Below are positions 1 through 9,599 of a DNA stretch of 63,681 bases, piece by piece. The DNA is from Rubrivivax sp. (GTDB taxonomy: Bacteria > Pseudomonadota > Gammaproteobacteria > Burkholderiales > Burkholderiaceae_C). A program made the translations under genes and the position numbers. Every line of letters starts with the position of its first letter. The stretch's first letter is position 1. The stretch covers positions 1-63,681 of the forward strand of contig JAHBZS010000025.1 in the NCBI GenBank assembly GCA_019635285.1, read 5' to 3'. Below the pieces are notes generated by a model that saw only the letters and a program-made list of their open reading frames with translations, searched no databases and was not told where the DNA came from.

Positions 1-2
1 CC

Positions 3-1016
3 GACGCCGGCATCTACGTCAGCGGCGCCAAGGTCGTCGCCACCAACTCGGCGTTGACGCACTTCACGTTTATCGCGCATATCGCGCAGGTGCCGATCGC
101 CGACCCGAAGTTCGCCCCGGTGTTCATCGTGCCGACCGGTGCGCCGGGCGTGAAGCTGCTGTGCCGCGTCTCCAACGAATACCGCGCCGCCGCGCTCGGC
201 AGTCCGTTCGACTACCCGCTGTCGTCGCGGCTGGACGAGAACGACGCCATCCTGGTGCTCGACAACGTCTTCATCCCCTGGGAAGACGTGTTCATGCACG
301 GCAACCTCGAGCAGGCCAACAAGTTCAACGTCGGGTCGGGCTTCCTCGAGCGTGCGTCGCTGCACGGCTGCACGCGCTTCGCCGTGAAGATGGACTTCAT
401 CTGCGGCCTGCTGGCGCGTGCGCTGGAGATCACCGGCGCCAAGGGCTTCCACGGCGTGCAGGCCGCACTCGGCGAGGTCATCGCCTGGCGCAACGCCTTC
501 TGGGCGCTGTCCGACGCGATGGCCAAGAGCGCCGTGCCGTGGAACGGCATGGTGCGGCCCGACTCGCACTTCGCCGGCGCCTACCGGGTGCTCAACCAGG
601 AGGCGATGCCGAAGGTCAAGAACATCATCGAGCAGATCGTCGCCTCGGGCCTGATCTACCTGAACTCGCACACCGCCGATTTCAAGGCTGCCGAGATCCG
701 CGGCTACCTCGACAAGTACGTGCGCGGCTCCGGCGGCGTCAGCGCGGTCGAGCGCGTCAAGGTCATGAAGATGCTGTGGGACGCGATTGGCACCGAGTTC
801 GGCTCGCGCCACGAGCTCTACGAAATCAACTACATCGGCAGCAACGACGTGACGCGGCTGACCAACCTGTGGGCCGCGCAGGGTTCGGGCAACCTCGACC
901 GCTTCAAGGCATTCGCGCAGTCGGCGATGGACGACTACAACCTCGACGGCTGGACCGCCCCCGACCTCATCAACCCCGACGACATCAGCGTCGTCAAGCG
1001 CCTGCGCGCGGGCTGA
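3..1016 (+). CDS. HpaB-family flavin-dependent aromatic monooxygenase, 5'-truncated by window edge
   Basis: The C-terminal 337 codons match the 4-hydroxyphenylacetate 3-hydroxylase family, reduced-FAD-dependent oxygenases that hydroxylate phenolic or N-heteroaromatic rings. The frame stays open to base 3 and reads DAGIYVSGAKVVATNSAL upstream of the TTG at 54, which fits this family, so that TTG is an internal leucine and the true start lies outside the window. Other family features are the IPWEDVF segment and a C-terminal half rich in helices. The family is usually about 480-520 aa, so roughly a third is missing. A flavin reductase follows 17 bases later, the expected partner that supplies FADH2. 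The actual substrate cannot be told from sequence; the molybdenum hydroxylase downstream makes an N-heterocycle or hydroxylated aromatic plausible (inference). Confidence 0.88.
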   Translation, partial: DAGIYVSGAKVVATNSALTHFTFIAHIAQVPIADPKFAPVFIVPTGAPGVKLLCRVSNEYRAAALGSPFDYPLSSRLDENDAILVLDNVFIPWEDVFMHGNLEQANKFNVGSGFLERASLHGCTRFAVKMDFICGLLARALEITGAKGFHGVQAALGEVIAWRNAFWALSDAMAKSAVPWNGMVRPDSHFAGAYRVLNQEAMPKVKNIIEQIVASGLIYLNSHTADFKAAEIRGYLDKYVRGSGGVSAVERVKVMKMLWDAIGTEFGSRHELYEINYIGSNDVTRLTNLWAAQGSGNLDRFKAFAQSAMDDYNLDGWTAPDLINPDDISVVKRLRAG

Positions 1017-1033
1017 CGGCCAGGAGTCCCGCC

Positions 1034-1618
1034 ATGCCGCCGATCGATCCCGTCCCCGCCGCGCCCCCCGCCGCCGAGGCCGCACCGCAGTTCAGCGCAC
1101 GCGAGTTCCGCGACGCGATGGGCCAGTTCGCCACCGGCGTCGTCGTCATCTCCACCGAGATCGACGGCGGTGCCCACGCGATGACCGCCAACGCCTTCAT
1201 GTCGGGCTCGTTGGAGCCGCCGCTGGTGCTGATCTCGGTGGCCTGCACGGCGCGCATGCACGACAAGATCCGCCAGTCGCGGGTGTTCGGCATCAGCATG
1301 CTGGCGCAGACGCAATTGGCGGTCAGCAACCATTTCGCCGGCAAGCCGACGCCCGATCATGCGCCCCGCTTCGAGCGGCTGCATGGCCTGCCGGTGGTGG
1401 CCGGCGCCTCGCTGCAACTCGCCGCTGAATTGCGCCACGAATACGCCTGCGGCGACCACACGCTGTTCGTCGGCCAGGTACAGGCACTGCGTAGCCCGGC
1501 GCACAAGCATCGCCCGCTGCTGTTCCATGCCGGCCGCTACGACAAGCTGGCACATCCGGATTGGAGCGACGCATCGATGCCCGAGGGCTTCTGGGTCAAC
1601 CACGAAATGCAATGGTGA
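1034..1618 (+). CDS. Flavin reductase of the two-component monooxygenase (HpaC-like)
   Basis: A 194-aa protein with the flavin reductase-like split-barrel domain from about residue 20 on. Recognisable segments are MGQFATGVVVIST, the TANAFMSGSLEPP flavin-binding stretch and a C-terminal PLLFHAGRYDKL. It would reduce FMN or FAD with NAD(P)H and hand the reduced flavin to the HpaB-like oxygenase just upstream. The ATG at 1034 is preceded by AGGAG with 7-base spacing. A longer frame opens at 161, but its first 290 codons are only the shifted frame of the oxygenase. The gene end touches the start region of the molybdenum hydroxylase large subunit, so the operon is tightly coupled. Confidence 0.9.
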   Translation: MPPIDPVPAAPPAAEAAPQFSAREFRDAMGQFATGVVVISTEIDGGAHAMTANAFMSGSLEPPLVLISVACTARMHDKIRQSRVFGISMLAQTQLAVSNHFAGKPTPDHAPRFERLHGLPVVAGASLQLAAELRHEYACGDHTLFVGQVQALRSPAHKHRPLLFHAGRYDKLAHPDWSDASMPEGFWVNHEMQW

Positions 1619-1632
1619 GTGAGCGCGCAGCC

Positions 1633-4134
1633 ATGTCCACCGCCTTGCCCTTGACCAGCCCAGCACAGCCGGCGGCGACTCCCAGCGGAGCCGCCGCGCG
1701 ACCGGCGCAAGGCATTGGTGCGTCGCTGCAGCGACTCGAGGATCCGCGGCTGCTTACCGGCCAGGGTCGCTATGCCGACGACGTGAATCGGCCCGGGCAG
1801 GCCTGGGGCTACGTGCTGCGGTCACCGACGGCGCACGCGCGCATCAGGCGCATTGACGTCAGCGGCGCGCTCGAGGTGCCGGGCCTGTGCGCGGTGCTCA
1901 CCGGCGCGGACTACCGTGCCGATGGCCTGGGCATGATGCCCTGCGTCAGCATCCCGCCCACCATCACCGGCAAGACCTATCACTCGACGCCGTTTCCCGC
2001 GCTCGAGGACGAAGTCGTGCGCTGCGTCGGCGCCGGCCTCGCCTTCGTCGTTGCCGAGACGCTGGCCGCTGCCATCGATGCCGCCGAGCGCATTGTTGTC
2101 GAATACGAGCCGCTGCCGGTAGTGGCTACCGTCGAGGCGGCCATCGCCGACGGCGCACCGTTGGTCTGGCCGCATGCCGAAGGCAACCGCTGCTTCGTGC
2201 ACGAACTTGGCGACGCCGCCGCCACCGAGCGCGCCTTCGCCGCGGCCGACCGCGTGGTGCGCGCGCGCGTGCGCAGCCAGCGTCTGGCAGGCAACCCGCT
2301 GGAGCCGCGAGCCTGTCTCGGCGCTTATCACGAAGGCGAACAGCGCTGGAGCCTGACGACGTCGACTGCCAACCCGCACCGCATCCGACTGCTGCTGGCC
2401 GAGCACATCTTCCGCGTGCCGGCGCACCGGCTTCACGTCGTCGCTGGCGACGTCGGCGGCGGCTTCGGCACCAAGGGTGGTCTCTATCCCGAGGAAATCC
2501 TGGTGCTGTGGGCGGCGCAGCGCGTCGGCCGCCCAGTGAAGTGGGTGTGCGACCGCAGCGAGGCTTTCCTGTCCGACTTCAACGGCCGCGACCAGGTCGC
2601 CGACGCCGAGCTGGCTGTGAAAGACGACGGCACCGTGCTCGGCATGCGTGTCGAGATCAACCACAACCTCGGCTGCCAGCTCGGGCCCTCGACCGCGCAT
2701 CCGCCGCTGGTCGGCTCGCGCATGCTGTCGGGCGTGTACGCGTTCCCGGCGATGCACGTCACGATCAACGGCATCTTCACCCACAGCCGCACGCTCACCA
2801 CCTACCGCGGGGCCGGCCGGCCCGAAGCGACGCTGGTGGTCGAACGCTTGATGGACCTGGCCGCGGCGGAACTCGGCATCGACCCGGTGGAGATTCGCCG
2901 CCGCAACCTGATCGCGCCGCGGCAGATGCCGTACCGCACGGCAATCGGCGAGACCTACGACTGCGGCGAGTTCGAACCGCTGATGGACCAGGCGCTGGCG
3001 CAGGCTGACTGGCAGGGTTTCGAGGCGCGCAAGGCGGTGAGCGCGGCGCGCGGCCTGCTGCGCGGACGCGGTCTGTCGATGTACATCGAGGTTTGCGCGA
3101 CGATCAGCGAGCGCATGGAGCTGCGCTTCGACGCCACCGGCGGCTTGGCCATCCTGGCCGGCACCTTCAGCTACGGCCAGGGCCACCACACCGCCTACGC
3201 ACAGATGGTGCACGAGTGGCTGGGCGTACCGTTGGAACGCATCCGCTTCGTGCAGGGCGACACCGACGTCATCGCCAGCGGACGCGGCAGCTTCGGCTCG
3301 CGCAGCATGACGGTCGGCGGCTCGGCGCTGAAGGCGGCGTGCGAGCAGGTGATCGAGCGCGGCCGACGCGTCGCCGGGATCCTGCTCGACACCGAACCCG
3401 AGGCGCTGGTCTTCGTGCGCGGCGTCTACCGCAGTCAGGACGGGACCCGCGAGATCACGCTCGACCGCGTGGCCAAGGCCACCTTCGCCTGGGGCGCGCC
3501 GAAGCCGCTGCCTCCCGAGCTGTGGTCGGGGCTGGAAGGGCGCGGCTACTTCAGCGCCAACCCGCAGAACTACCCTAACGGCTGCTACATCGCCGAGGTG
3601 GAGATCGAGCCCGAGACCGGCCAGGTGACGCTGGCCGCGGTCAGCGGAATCGACGATGTCGGCACGATGATCAACCCGCTGATCCTTGAAGGCCAGATGC
3701 ACGGCGGCATTGCCCAGGCCGCCGGTCAGGCGCTGAAGGAGCGCGTTGTGCACGGCGACGACGGCCAGCTGCTGAGCGGCTCGTTCACCGACTACGCAAT
3801 GCCGCAGGCGCAGGACTTCCCGCGCTTCAAGCTCGGCTTCCGCCCGGTACCGACCGCGACCAACCCGCTCGGCGTCAAGGGCGGCGCCGAGACCGGCACC
3901 ATTGGCCTGCCGCCGGCCATCGCGAGCGCGATCGTCGACGCGCTCCGCCCGCTGGGCGTCACCGACATCACGCTGCCGGCGACCGCGCAGACCGTGTGGC
4001 TGGCGATGCGCGACGCGCGCGAGCGGCACGCGGCGCGTCCGCCCAGCACGCGCTTCGAGCCGCACGCGCATGGAGACGGCCGGCAAAGCGACGGCGACGC
4101 CACCCCCAAACCCACCGACAACTCGGACGCATGA
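1633..4134 (+). CDS. Xanthine dehydrogenase-family molybdopterin-binding large subunit
   Basis: A large catalytic subunit of the molybdenum hydroxylase (xanthine oxidase / CoxL) family, about 833 aa. It begins with the typical GASLQRLEDPRLLTGQGRY segment, carries GGGFGTKGG, has TYRGAGRPEA where CO dehydrogenase form I has AYRCSFR, a GQGHHTAYAQ molybdopterin segment, and the catalytic-Glu region KGGAETGTIGLPPA near the C-terminus. The lack of the CO-dehydrogenase active-site loop argues for hydroxylation of an organic (hetero)aromatic rather than CO oxidation. ATG 1633 is chosen; ATG 1612, overlapping the reductase stop, is an in-frame alternative. Small and medium subunits follow at 5127 and 5620, an L-S-M order split by two helper genes. 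Confidence 0.92.
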   Translation: MSTALPLTSPAQPAATPSGAAARPAQGIGASLQRLEDPRLLTGQGRYADDVNRPGQAWGYVLRSPTAHARIRRIDVSGALEVPGLCAVLTGADYRADGLGMMPCVSIPPTITGKTYHSTPFPALEDEVVRCVGAGLAFVVAETLAAAIDAAERIVVEYEPLPVVATVEAAIADGAPLVWPHAEGNRCFVHELGDAAATERAFAAADRVVRARVRSQRLAGNPLEPRACLGAYHEGEQRWSLTTSTANPHRIRLLLAEHIFRVPAHRLHVVAGDVGGGFGTKGGLYPEEILVLWAAQRVGRPVKWVCDRSEAFLSDFNGRDQVADAELAVKDDGTVLGMRVEINHNLGCQLGPSTAHPPLVGSRMLSGVYAFPAMHVTINGIFTHSRTLTTYRGAGRPEATLVVERLMDLAAAELGIDPVEIRRRNLIAPRQMPYRTAIGETYDCGEFEPLMDQALAQADWQGFEARKAVSAARGLLRGRGLSMYIEVCATISERMELRFDATGGLAILAGTFSYGQGHHTAYAQMVHEWLGVPLERIRFVQGDTDVIASGRGSFGSRSMTVGGSALKAACEQVIERGRRVAGILLDTEPEALVFVRGVYRSQDGTREITLDRVAKATFAWGAPKPLPPELWSGLEGRGYFSANPQNYPNGCYIAEVEIEPETGQVTLAAVSGIDDVGTMINPLILEGQMHGGIAQAAGQALKERVVHGDDGQLLSGSFTDYAMPQAQDFPRFKLGFRPVPTATNPLGVKGGAETGTIGLPPAIASAIVDALRPLGVTDITLPATAQTVWLAMRDARERHAARPPSTRFEPHAHGDGRQSDGDATPKPTDNSDA

Positions 4135-4442
4135 TGACGCTGTACATGGTGTATCGAATCGACCGCGACGACGGCCGCGCCGCGGCCATCCGGGAAGCCA
4201 CGCGACCGGCGCACCGAGCGTACATGGACCAGTTCGCGGCGCGCGTGCGCCTGGGCGGGCCGGTGCTCGATGCCGTGGGCAACGCCTGCGGCGGTCTGAT
4301 GCTGATCGAGGCCGAGGACGAGGCCAGCGTGCGCGCCATGGTCGCGGACGACCCTTTCGAACTTGCAGGGCTGTCCGCGCGCATCGACATCTATCCCTTC
4401 CGCTGGCAGACCAAGCGCCCGGCCGACTTGCCGCCGCTGTAG
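4131..4442 (+). CDS. YCII-family small protein
   Basis: A 103-aa ferredoxin-like alpha/beta barrel protein of the YCII group. It shows the family pattern TRPAHRAYMDQF, GPVLDAVGNACGGLMLIEAEDEASVRAMVADDPF in pieces, and a closing IDIYPFRW. The start ATG 4131 overlaps the stop of the large subunit (ATGATGA), which implies translational coupling. YCII proteins are often found beside catabolic oxygenases and may act as small isomerases, dehydrochlorinase-like lyases or scaffolds; no reaction can be assigned. A His and an Asp that are conserved in the family are present. Its position inside the molybdenum hydroxylase genes suggests a role in handling the hydroxylated product (inference). Confidence 0.8.
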   Translation: MMTLYMVYRIDRDDGRAAAIREATRPAHRAYMDQFAARVRLGGPVLDAVGNACGGLMLIEAEDEASVRAMVADDPFELAGLSARIDIYPFRWQTKRPADLPPL

Positions 4443-4480
4443 CGCGCCCGTACCGCAGAAACCGCCAAAGGCACCCGACG

Positions 4481-5113
4481 ATGGAACTGACCGGACAACA
4501 ACTGCTGCCGCTGCCGCGCGACAAGGTCTGGGCCGCGCTGCTCGACCCGCAGACGCTGCGTGCTGCGATCCCCGGCTGCGAGTTCGTCAATGACGAAGGC
4601 AACGGCCTGTACAGCGTCGGCGTGCTCGCTGCGGTCGGCCCGGTAAAGGCGCGTTTCAAGGGCCGCATGCAGCAGCAGGACCTGCAGCCGCCGCACCGCT
4701 ACACCCTGAGCTTCGAAGGCGACGGCGGCATGGCCGGCTTCGCCAAGGGCAGCGCCGAGGTCGAGCTGGTCGAGGAGGGCGAGACGCGCGAACAGACGCG
4801 CCTGAACTATCGCGCGCAAGCGCAGATCGGCGGGCGGCTGGCGCAGATCGGCTCGCGGCTGATCGACGCCACCGCGGCGAAGATGTCGGCGCAGTTCTTC
4901 GAGCGGCTGACGCAGACGATCACGGCGCCCGAGGTCGTGGCCGAGGCGCCTGCCGCACCCATCGCTGCGGCGCCGGCGGGTCGCCCTGCAGGCGTGCCTG
5001 TGCCGCTCGCGCAGCCCACGCCCGGCCTCGTCACCATTCAGATGCCGGCCTGGACCTGGGCCTTCACCATCACCGTGATCGCGCTGCTGTCGGCCTGGCT
5101 GGCGGCGCACTGA
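4481..5113 (+). CDS. CoxG-like SRPBCC protein with C-terminal membrane anchor
   Basis: A 210-aa protein whose first 150 residues form a CoxG/SRPBCC domain: LPLPRDKVWAALLDPQTLRA, AIPGCEFV, VGPVKARFKG and a GFAKGSAEVEL segment. It ends with an Ala/Pro linker and a single hydrophobic helix, WTWAFTITVIALLSAW. In carbon monoxide dehydrogenase systems CoxG tethers the enzyme to the inner membrane, so the same job for this molybdenum hydroxylase is likely. The ATG at 4481 starts the domain directly. The gene sits between the large subunit/YCII pair and the 2Fe-2S subunit in the same operon. Confidence 0.88.
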   Translation: MELTGQQLLPLPRDKVWAALLDPQTLRAAIPGCEFVNDEGNGLYSVGVLAAVGPVKARFKGRMQQQDLQPPHRYTLSFEGDGGMAGFAKGSAEVELVEEGETREQTRLNYRAQAQIGGRLAQIGSRLIDATAAKMSAQFFERLTQTITAPEVVAEAPAAPIAAAPAGRPAGVPVPLAQPTPGLVTIQMPAWTWAFTITVIALLSAWLAAH

Positions 5114-5126
5114 AGCAAGAGTCGCC

Positions 5127-5615
5127 ATGCCCACCGTCAACGTCAGCCTTACCGTCAATGGCCAGGTGCAGTCGCACGCCGTCGAGCCGCGCACGCTGCT
5201 CGTGCATTACCTGCGCGACCATTGCCGGCTCACCGGCAGCCACGTCGGTTGCGACACGACGCAGTGCGGCTGCTGCACCGTCCACCTGGACGGGCGCGCC
5301 GTCAAGTCCTGTACCGTGCTGGCGGTGCAGGCGCAGGGTGCCGAGGTGACGACGATCGAGGGCATCGGCAGCGTCGAGCACCTGCACCCGCTGCAGGAGG
5401 CGTTCCGCCGCCACCACGCGCTGCAATGCGGCTATTGCACGCCGGGCATGGTGATGCAGAGCATCGACATCGTGCGCCGCGGTTGCGCGCGCGACGAGGC
5501 GACAGTGCGCCACGAACTCGAGGGCAACCTGTGCCGCTGCACCGGCTACCAGGGCATTGTCGAAGCCATCCTCGACTACGCCGGCAGCGAGGCCGGCGCC
5601 GCGAAACAAGGCTAA
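5127..5615 (+). CDS. Molybdenum hydroxylase 2Fe-2S small subunit (CoxS-like)
   Basis: A 162-aa iron-sulfur subunit. The N-terminal plant-type ferredoxin domain has the cysteine pattern CDTTQCGCC followed by a Cys in VKSC. The C-terminal helical domain has QCGYCTPGM and NLCRCTGYQGI for the second cluster near the molybdopterin. It passes electrons from the molybdenum centre of the large subunit to the FAD of the subunit encoded next. All eight expected cysteines are visible, so it looks functional. It lies 13 bases after the CoxG-like gene and 4 bases before the FAD subunit. Confidence 0.95.
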   Translation: MPTVNVSLTVNGQVQSHAVEPRTLLVHYLRDHCRLTGSHVGCDTTQCGCCTVHLDGRAVKSCTVLAVQAQGAEVTTIEGIGSVEHLHPLQEAFRRHHALQCGYCTPGMVMQSIDIVRRGCARDEATVRHELEGNLCRCTGYQGIVEAILDYAGSEAGAAKQG

Positions 5616-5619
5616 GACG

Positions 5620-6432
5620 ATGAGCAACGCGATGGTCGACTTCGACTACGCCCGGCCCGCGTCGCTGGCCGAGGCGCTGCGCTTGCTGCGCGGCGAGCCC
5701 GAGGCCAAGGTGCTGGCGGGCGGGCAGTCGCTGCTGCCGACGATGAAGCAGCGCCTCGCCCGGCCGACGCTGCTGGTCGATGTACAGGGCCTCGACGCGA
5801 TGCGTGGCATCAGCGTGACCGACACGCATGTGACGATCGGCGCGATGACGCGCCATGCCGAGGTCGCCAGCAGCGCGCGCGTCGCCGAGGCGCTGCCGGC
5901 GCTGGCCCACATGGCGCGCGGCATTGCCCACCCCCAGGTGCGGCACATGGGCACGATGGGCGGCTCGGTGGCGCACAACGACCCCGGCGCCGACTACCCT
6001 GCGGCGGTGCTCGGCCTGGGCGCGACACTGCACACCGACCGCCGCCGCATTGCCGCCGACGCCTTCTTCACCGGGTTGTTCGGCACCGCGCTCGAGCCCG
6101 GCGAGCTGCTGCTGCGCATCGAATACCCGCGTCACCAGCGCAGCGGCTACTGCAAGCTGCCGCACCCGGCCTCGGGGCTGGTGACAACCGGTGCCTGGGT
6201 CACGCGGCTGCCCGACGGCGTGCGCGTCGCCATCAATGGCGCTGCGCCCTGCGTCTTCCGCCACGAGGAGGCCGAGCGCCGGCTGCTCGCTCGCTTCGAC
6301 CCGGCGAGCCTGGACGGCTTCAGCCAGAGCCCGCAGGGGTTGAACGCCGACTTTCATGCCGGCGTCGAGTACCGCGCGCAGCTGGTGATGGTGGCGCTGC
6401 GGCGCGCGCTCGCGATGGCGCTGACGCACTGA
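5620..6432 (+). CDS. Molybdenum hydroxylase FAD-binding medium subunit (CoxM-like)
   Basis: A 270-aa FAD subunit with the two family FAD motifs, AGGQSLLPTMKQRL near residue 35 and TMGGSVAHNDPGADYP near residue 110, and a C-terminal CO dehydrogenase flavoprotein domain. It accepts electrons from the 2Fe-2S subunit and passes them to an external acceptor. The start ATG 5620 lies four bases after the small-subunit stop; a longer frame from 5557 overlaps that gene and is rejected. It completes a three-subunit molybdenum hydroxylase together with the genes at 1633 and 5127. No maturation genes (xdhC, mob) are seen nearby, so these must come from elsewhere in the genome. Confidence 0.93.
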   Translation: MSNAMVDFDYARPASLAEALRLLRGEPEAKVLAGGQSLLPTMKQRLARPTLLVDVQGLDAMRGISVTDTHVTIGAMTRHAEVASSARVAEALPALAHMARGIAHPQVRHMGTMGGSVAHNDPGADYPAAVLGLGATLHTDRRRIAADAFFTGLFGTALEPGELLLRIEYPRHQRSGYCKLPHPASGLVTTGAWVTRLPDGVRVAINGAAPCVFRHEEAERRLLARFDPASLDGFSQSPQGLNADFHAGVEYRAQLVMVALRRALAMALTH

Positions 6433-6471
6433 TCCCGGTCCCCCTTTGACACCCCTATCGAGGCTGATGCC

Positions 6472-7335
6472 ATGAAACTGCTTTCTTTCGTGTCCCCCAC
6501 GCGTGCCAGCTTCGGCGTCGTCGACGGCGGCCGCGTCATCGACATGGGCGTGCGCCTGGGCGCGAGCTGCCCCGACCTGAAGAGCGCGCTGCAGGCGGGT
6601 GCACTCGAGCGCATCGGCAAGCTCGCCGCCGGCGCGCCGGCCGACTACCGCGTCGACGAGGTGCACTTCCTGCCGCTGCTGCCCAACCCCGGCAAGATTG
6701 TCTGTGTCGGCTTGAACTACGTCGCGCATCGTGCCGAGGGTGGCCACAAGACCGAGTCACCGGCACCAGTGATCTTCCTGCGCGTGCCCGAGTCACAGGT
6801 CGGTCACGGCCAGCCGATGCTGTGCCCGCGCGAGTCGAGCCAGTTCGACTACGAGGCCGAGCTGGCCGTGGTCATCGGCAAGGCCGGCCGGCGCATCGGC
6901 GAGGCCGACGCGATGGCGCACATCGCCGGCATCAGCTGCTACAACGACGGCTCGGTGCGCGACTGGCAGCTGCAGACGCCGCAATGGTCGCCGGGCAAGA
7001 ACTTCCCCGCCACCGGCGCCTTCGGCCCCTGGCTGGTGACGCCCGACGAGCTCGACCCGGCACGCTCGCTGCGCCTGAGCTGCCGCCTCAACGGCCAGAC
7101 GATGCAGGACACGACCACCGACCTGATGATGTTCCCGATCGCGGGCCTTATCAGCTTCATCTCCACCTGGACCACGCTCGAGGTCGGCGACGTCATCGTC
7201 ACCGGCACGCCGGGTGGCGTCGGCCTGCGCCGCGACCCTCAGGTGTGGATGAAACACGGCGACGTGGTCGAGATCGAGCTCGAAGGCGTGGGCGTGCTGC
7301 GCAACCCGATCGTCAAGGAAGGCGAGGCGGCATGA
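6472..7335 (+). CDS. Fumarylacetoacetate hydrolase-family enzyme
   Basis: A 287-aa protein of the FAH / 2-hydroxyhepta-2,4-diene-1,7-dioate isomerase (HpaG-like) superfamily. It has the NPGKIVCVGLNYVAH start of the catalytic domain, the metal-ligand segment DYEAELAVVIGK and the closing VTGTPGGVG. Family members use a divalent metal to cleave C-C bonds, isomerise or decarboxylate ring-fission products. Its place after the hydroxylases and before an RraA-like lyase suggests it acts on a ring-cleaved dicarboxylate in the same pathway (inference). No ring-cleaving dioxygenase of a standard extradiol type lies in this operon; the cupin at 8091 or a gene upstream of the window could fill that step. 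Confidence 0.9.
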   Translation: MKLLSFVSPTRASFGVVDGGRVIDMGVRLGASCPDLKSALQAGALERIGKLAAGAPADYRVDEVHFLPLLPNPGKIVCVGLNYVAHRAEGGHKTESPAPVIFLRVPESQVGHGQPMLCPRESSQFDYEAELAVVIGKAGRRIGEADAMAHIAGISCYNDGSVRDWQLQTPQWSPGKNFPATGAFGPWLVTPDELDPARSLRLSCRLNGQTMQDTTTDLMMFPIAGLISFISTWTTLEVGDVIVTGTPGGVGLRRDPQVWMKHGDVVEIELEGVGVLRNPIVKEGEAA

Positions 7336-8072
7336 ACGGCGAAGCCTTTGTCGCACTGGCCGACGAGACGCGCGCGCGCCTGGCACGCTGCGGTGCAGCG
7401 ACTCTGGCCAATGCGCTGCTCAAACGCGGCCTGCGCAACGCCTTCCTGCTCGGGCTGCAGGCGGTGGCGCCGGGGCAGCCGGCGCTGATCGGCCCGGCCT
7501 GGACGCTGCGTTTCATCCCGGCGCGCGAGGACAAGGACAGCATGGCGCTGTACGCACGCGACGACAGCCTGCACCGGCGTGCGATCGAGGAATGCCCGGC
7601 AGGCGCGGTGCTGGTGATGAGCACCGGCAACGACCTGCGTGCCTCGTGCATGGGCGACATGATGGCGCTGCGGCTCAAGGTGCGCGGTGTCGCCGGCGTC
7701 GTCAGCGACGGCGGCTACCGCGACACGCCGGGCATCGTCGCCACCGGGCTGGCGTGCTTCCAGCGCGCGCCCTCGGGACCGGCGACGCCGATCGCGCTGC
7801 ACCCGGTGGAGTTCAACACGCCCATCGGCTGTGCCGGCGTCGCCATCTATCCAAACGACGTCATCGTCGGCGACGCCGAAGGCGTGGTCGCCATCCCGCG
7901 CCATTTGGTCGAGGAGATCGCCGCCGAATGCGAAAACATCGCCGACTTCGAGACTTTCGTCGCCATGCACATCCGTGCCGGGCGCTCGATCTTCGGCCTC
8001 TTTCCCGCCACGCCGCAGAGCACCCAGGAATACCAACGCTGGGTCGCCGACGGCCGGCCCACCCTCAACTGA
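7332..8072 (+). CDS. RraA/HMG-aldolase-family lyase
   Basis: A 246-aa protein of the RraA-like (4-hydroxy-4-methyl-2-oxoglutarate aldolase / oxaloacetate decarboxylase) family. The metal-binding signature appears as SDGGYRDTPGI, and GDAEGVVAIPR marks the conserved C-terminal part. Catabolic members split 4-hydroxy-2-oxo acids to pyruvate plus an oxo acid, the last step of several aromatic meta-cleavage routes. The ATG at 7332 overlaps the end of the FAH gene by four bases (ATGA), so the two are translationally coupled. Function as the pathway aldolase is inference from context; RNase E inhibition as in E. coli RraA is unlikely in this operon. Confidence 0.85.
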   Translation: MNGEAFVALADETRARLARCGAATLANALLKRGLRNAFLLGLQAVAPGQPALIGPAWTLRFIPAREDKDSMALYARDDSLHRRAIEECPAGAVLVMSTGNDLRASCMGDMMALRLKVRGVAGVVSDGGYRDTPGIVATGLACFQRAPSGPATPIALHPVEFNTPIGCAGVAIYPNDVIVGDAEGVVAIPRHLVEEIAAECENIADFETFVAMHIRAGRSIFGLFPATPQSTQEYQRWVADGRPTLN

Positions 8073-8090
8073 CACGCGAGGTACCACACC

Positions 8091-8528
8091 ATGACCAGAG
8101 AACAGCATCCCCACGTCGCGCTGGCGCAAACGCTTGAGGTGCTGCTGCACCGCGAACAGTTCGACGACAGCAAGTGGGTCAATTTCCCCGAGTACGGGCT
8201 GCGCCAGTATTTCCTGTGGAAGAACCCCGACACCGGCGCGTCGATCGCGCTGCTCGAGTTCGACCAGGGCGGGCGCATCCCTGTGAAGCACACGCACGCG
8301 TCGAACCAGTTCATGTACTGCATCTCGGGCGACTACGAGTACACCGAGGTCGGCCTGCGCCTGAAGCCGGGCTCGTACTACATGAATCCGAAGGACCACC
8401 CGCACGGCCCGACCATCGCGCACGAGAAGAGCGTCCTGATCGAGATCTACGACGGCCCGCACTACTACGAGAAACCGGTGTTCCATACCGAAGAGAGCAT
8501 CGGCGGCTTCCTGGCGAAGAAGGGTTGA
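8091..8528 (+). CDS. Cupin-domain protein
   Basis: A 145-aa single-domain cupin. Motif 1 reads GGRIPVKHTHASNQFMYCISG and motif 2 is around GSYYMNPKDHPHGP, giving several His ligands for a metal. Small cupins in catabolic operons can be ring-cleaving dioxygenases, isomerases or simple binding proteins. Its position between the aldolase and the ABC transporter genes makes an enzymatic role on a pathway intermediate likely but the reaction is not deducible. The whole cupin fold is present and no lesion is seen. Confidence 0.82.
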   Translation: MTREQHPHVALAQTLEVLLHREQFDDSKWVNFPEYGLRQYFLWKNPDTGASIALLEFDQGGRIPVKHTHASNQFMYCISGDYEYTEVGLRLKPGSYYMNPKDHPHGPTIAHEKSVLIEIYDGPHYYEKPVFHTEESIGGFLAKKG

Positions 8529-8541
8529 GGAGCGCCGATAG

Positions 8542-9594
<1,053 letters not shown>

Positions 9595-9599
9595 CGACG

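Noticed and set aside
54-56. TTG at 54 as the start of the first gene
   Set aside because: The frame continues upstream to base 3 with family-matching residues, so the gene is cut by the window edge.
161-1033. A + frame open from 161 that would extend the flavin reductase by 291 residues
   Set aside because: The extension is the shifted frame of the HpaB-like gene and is low-complexity Arg/Pro-rich; the ribosome site is at 1034.
1822-4668. A 948-codon open frame on the minus strand
   Set aside because: It is antisense to the Mo-hydroxylase large subunit, YCII and CoxG genes and has no family match; long antisense frames are a by-product of high-GC codon usage.
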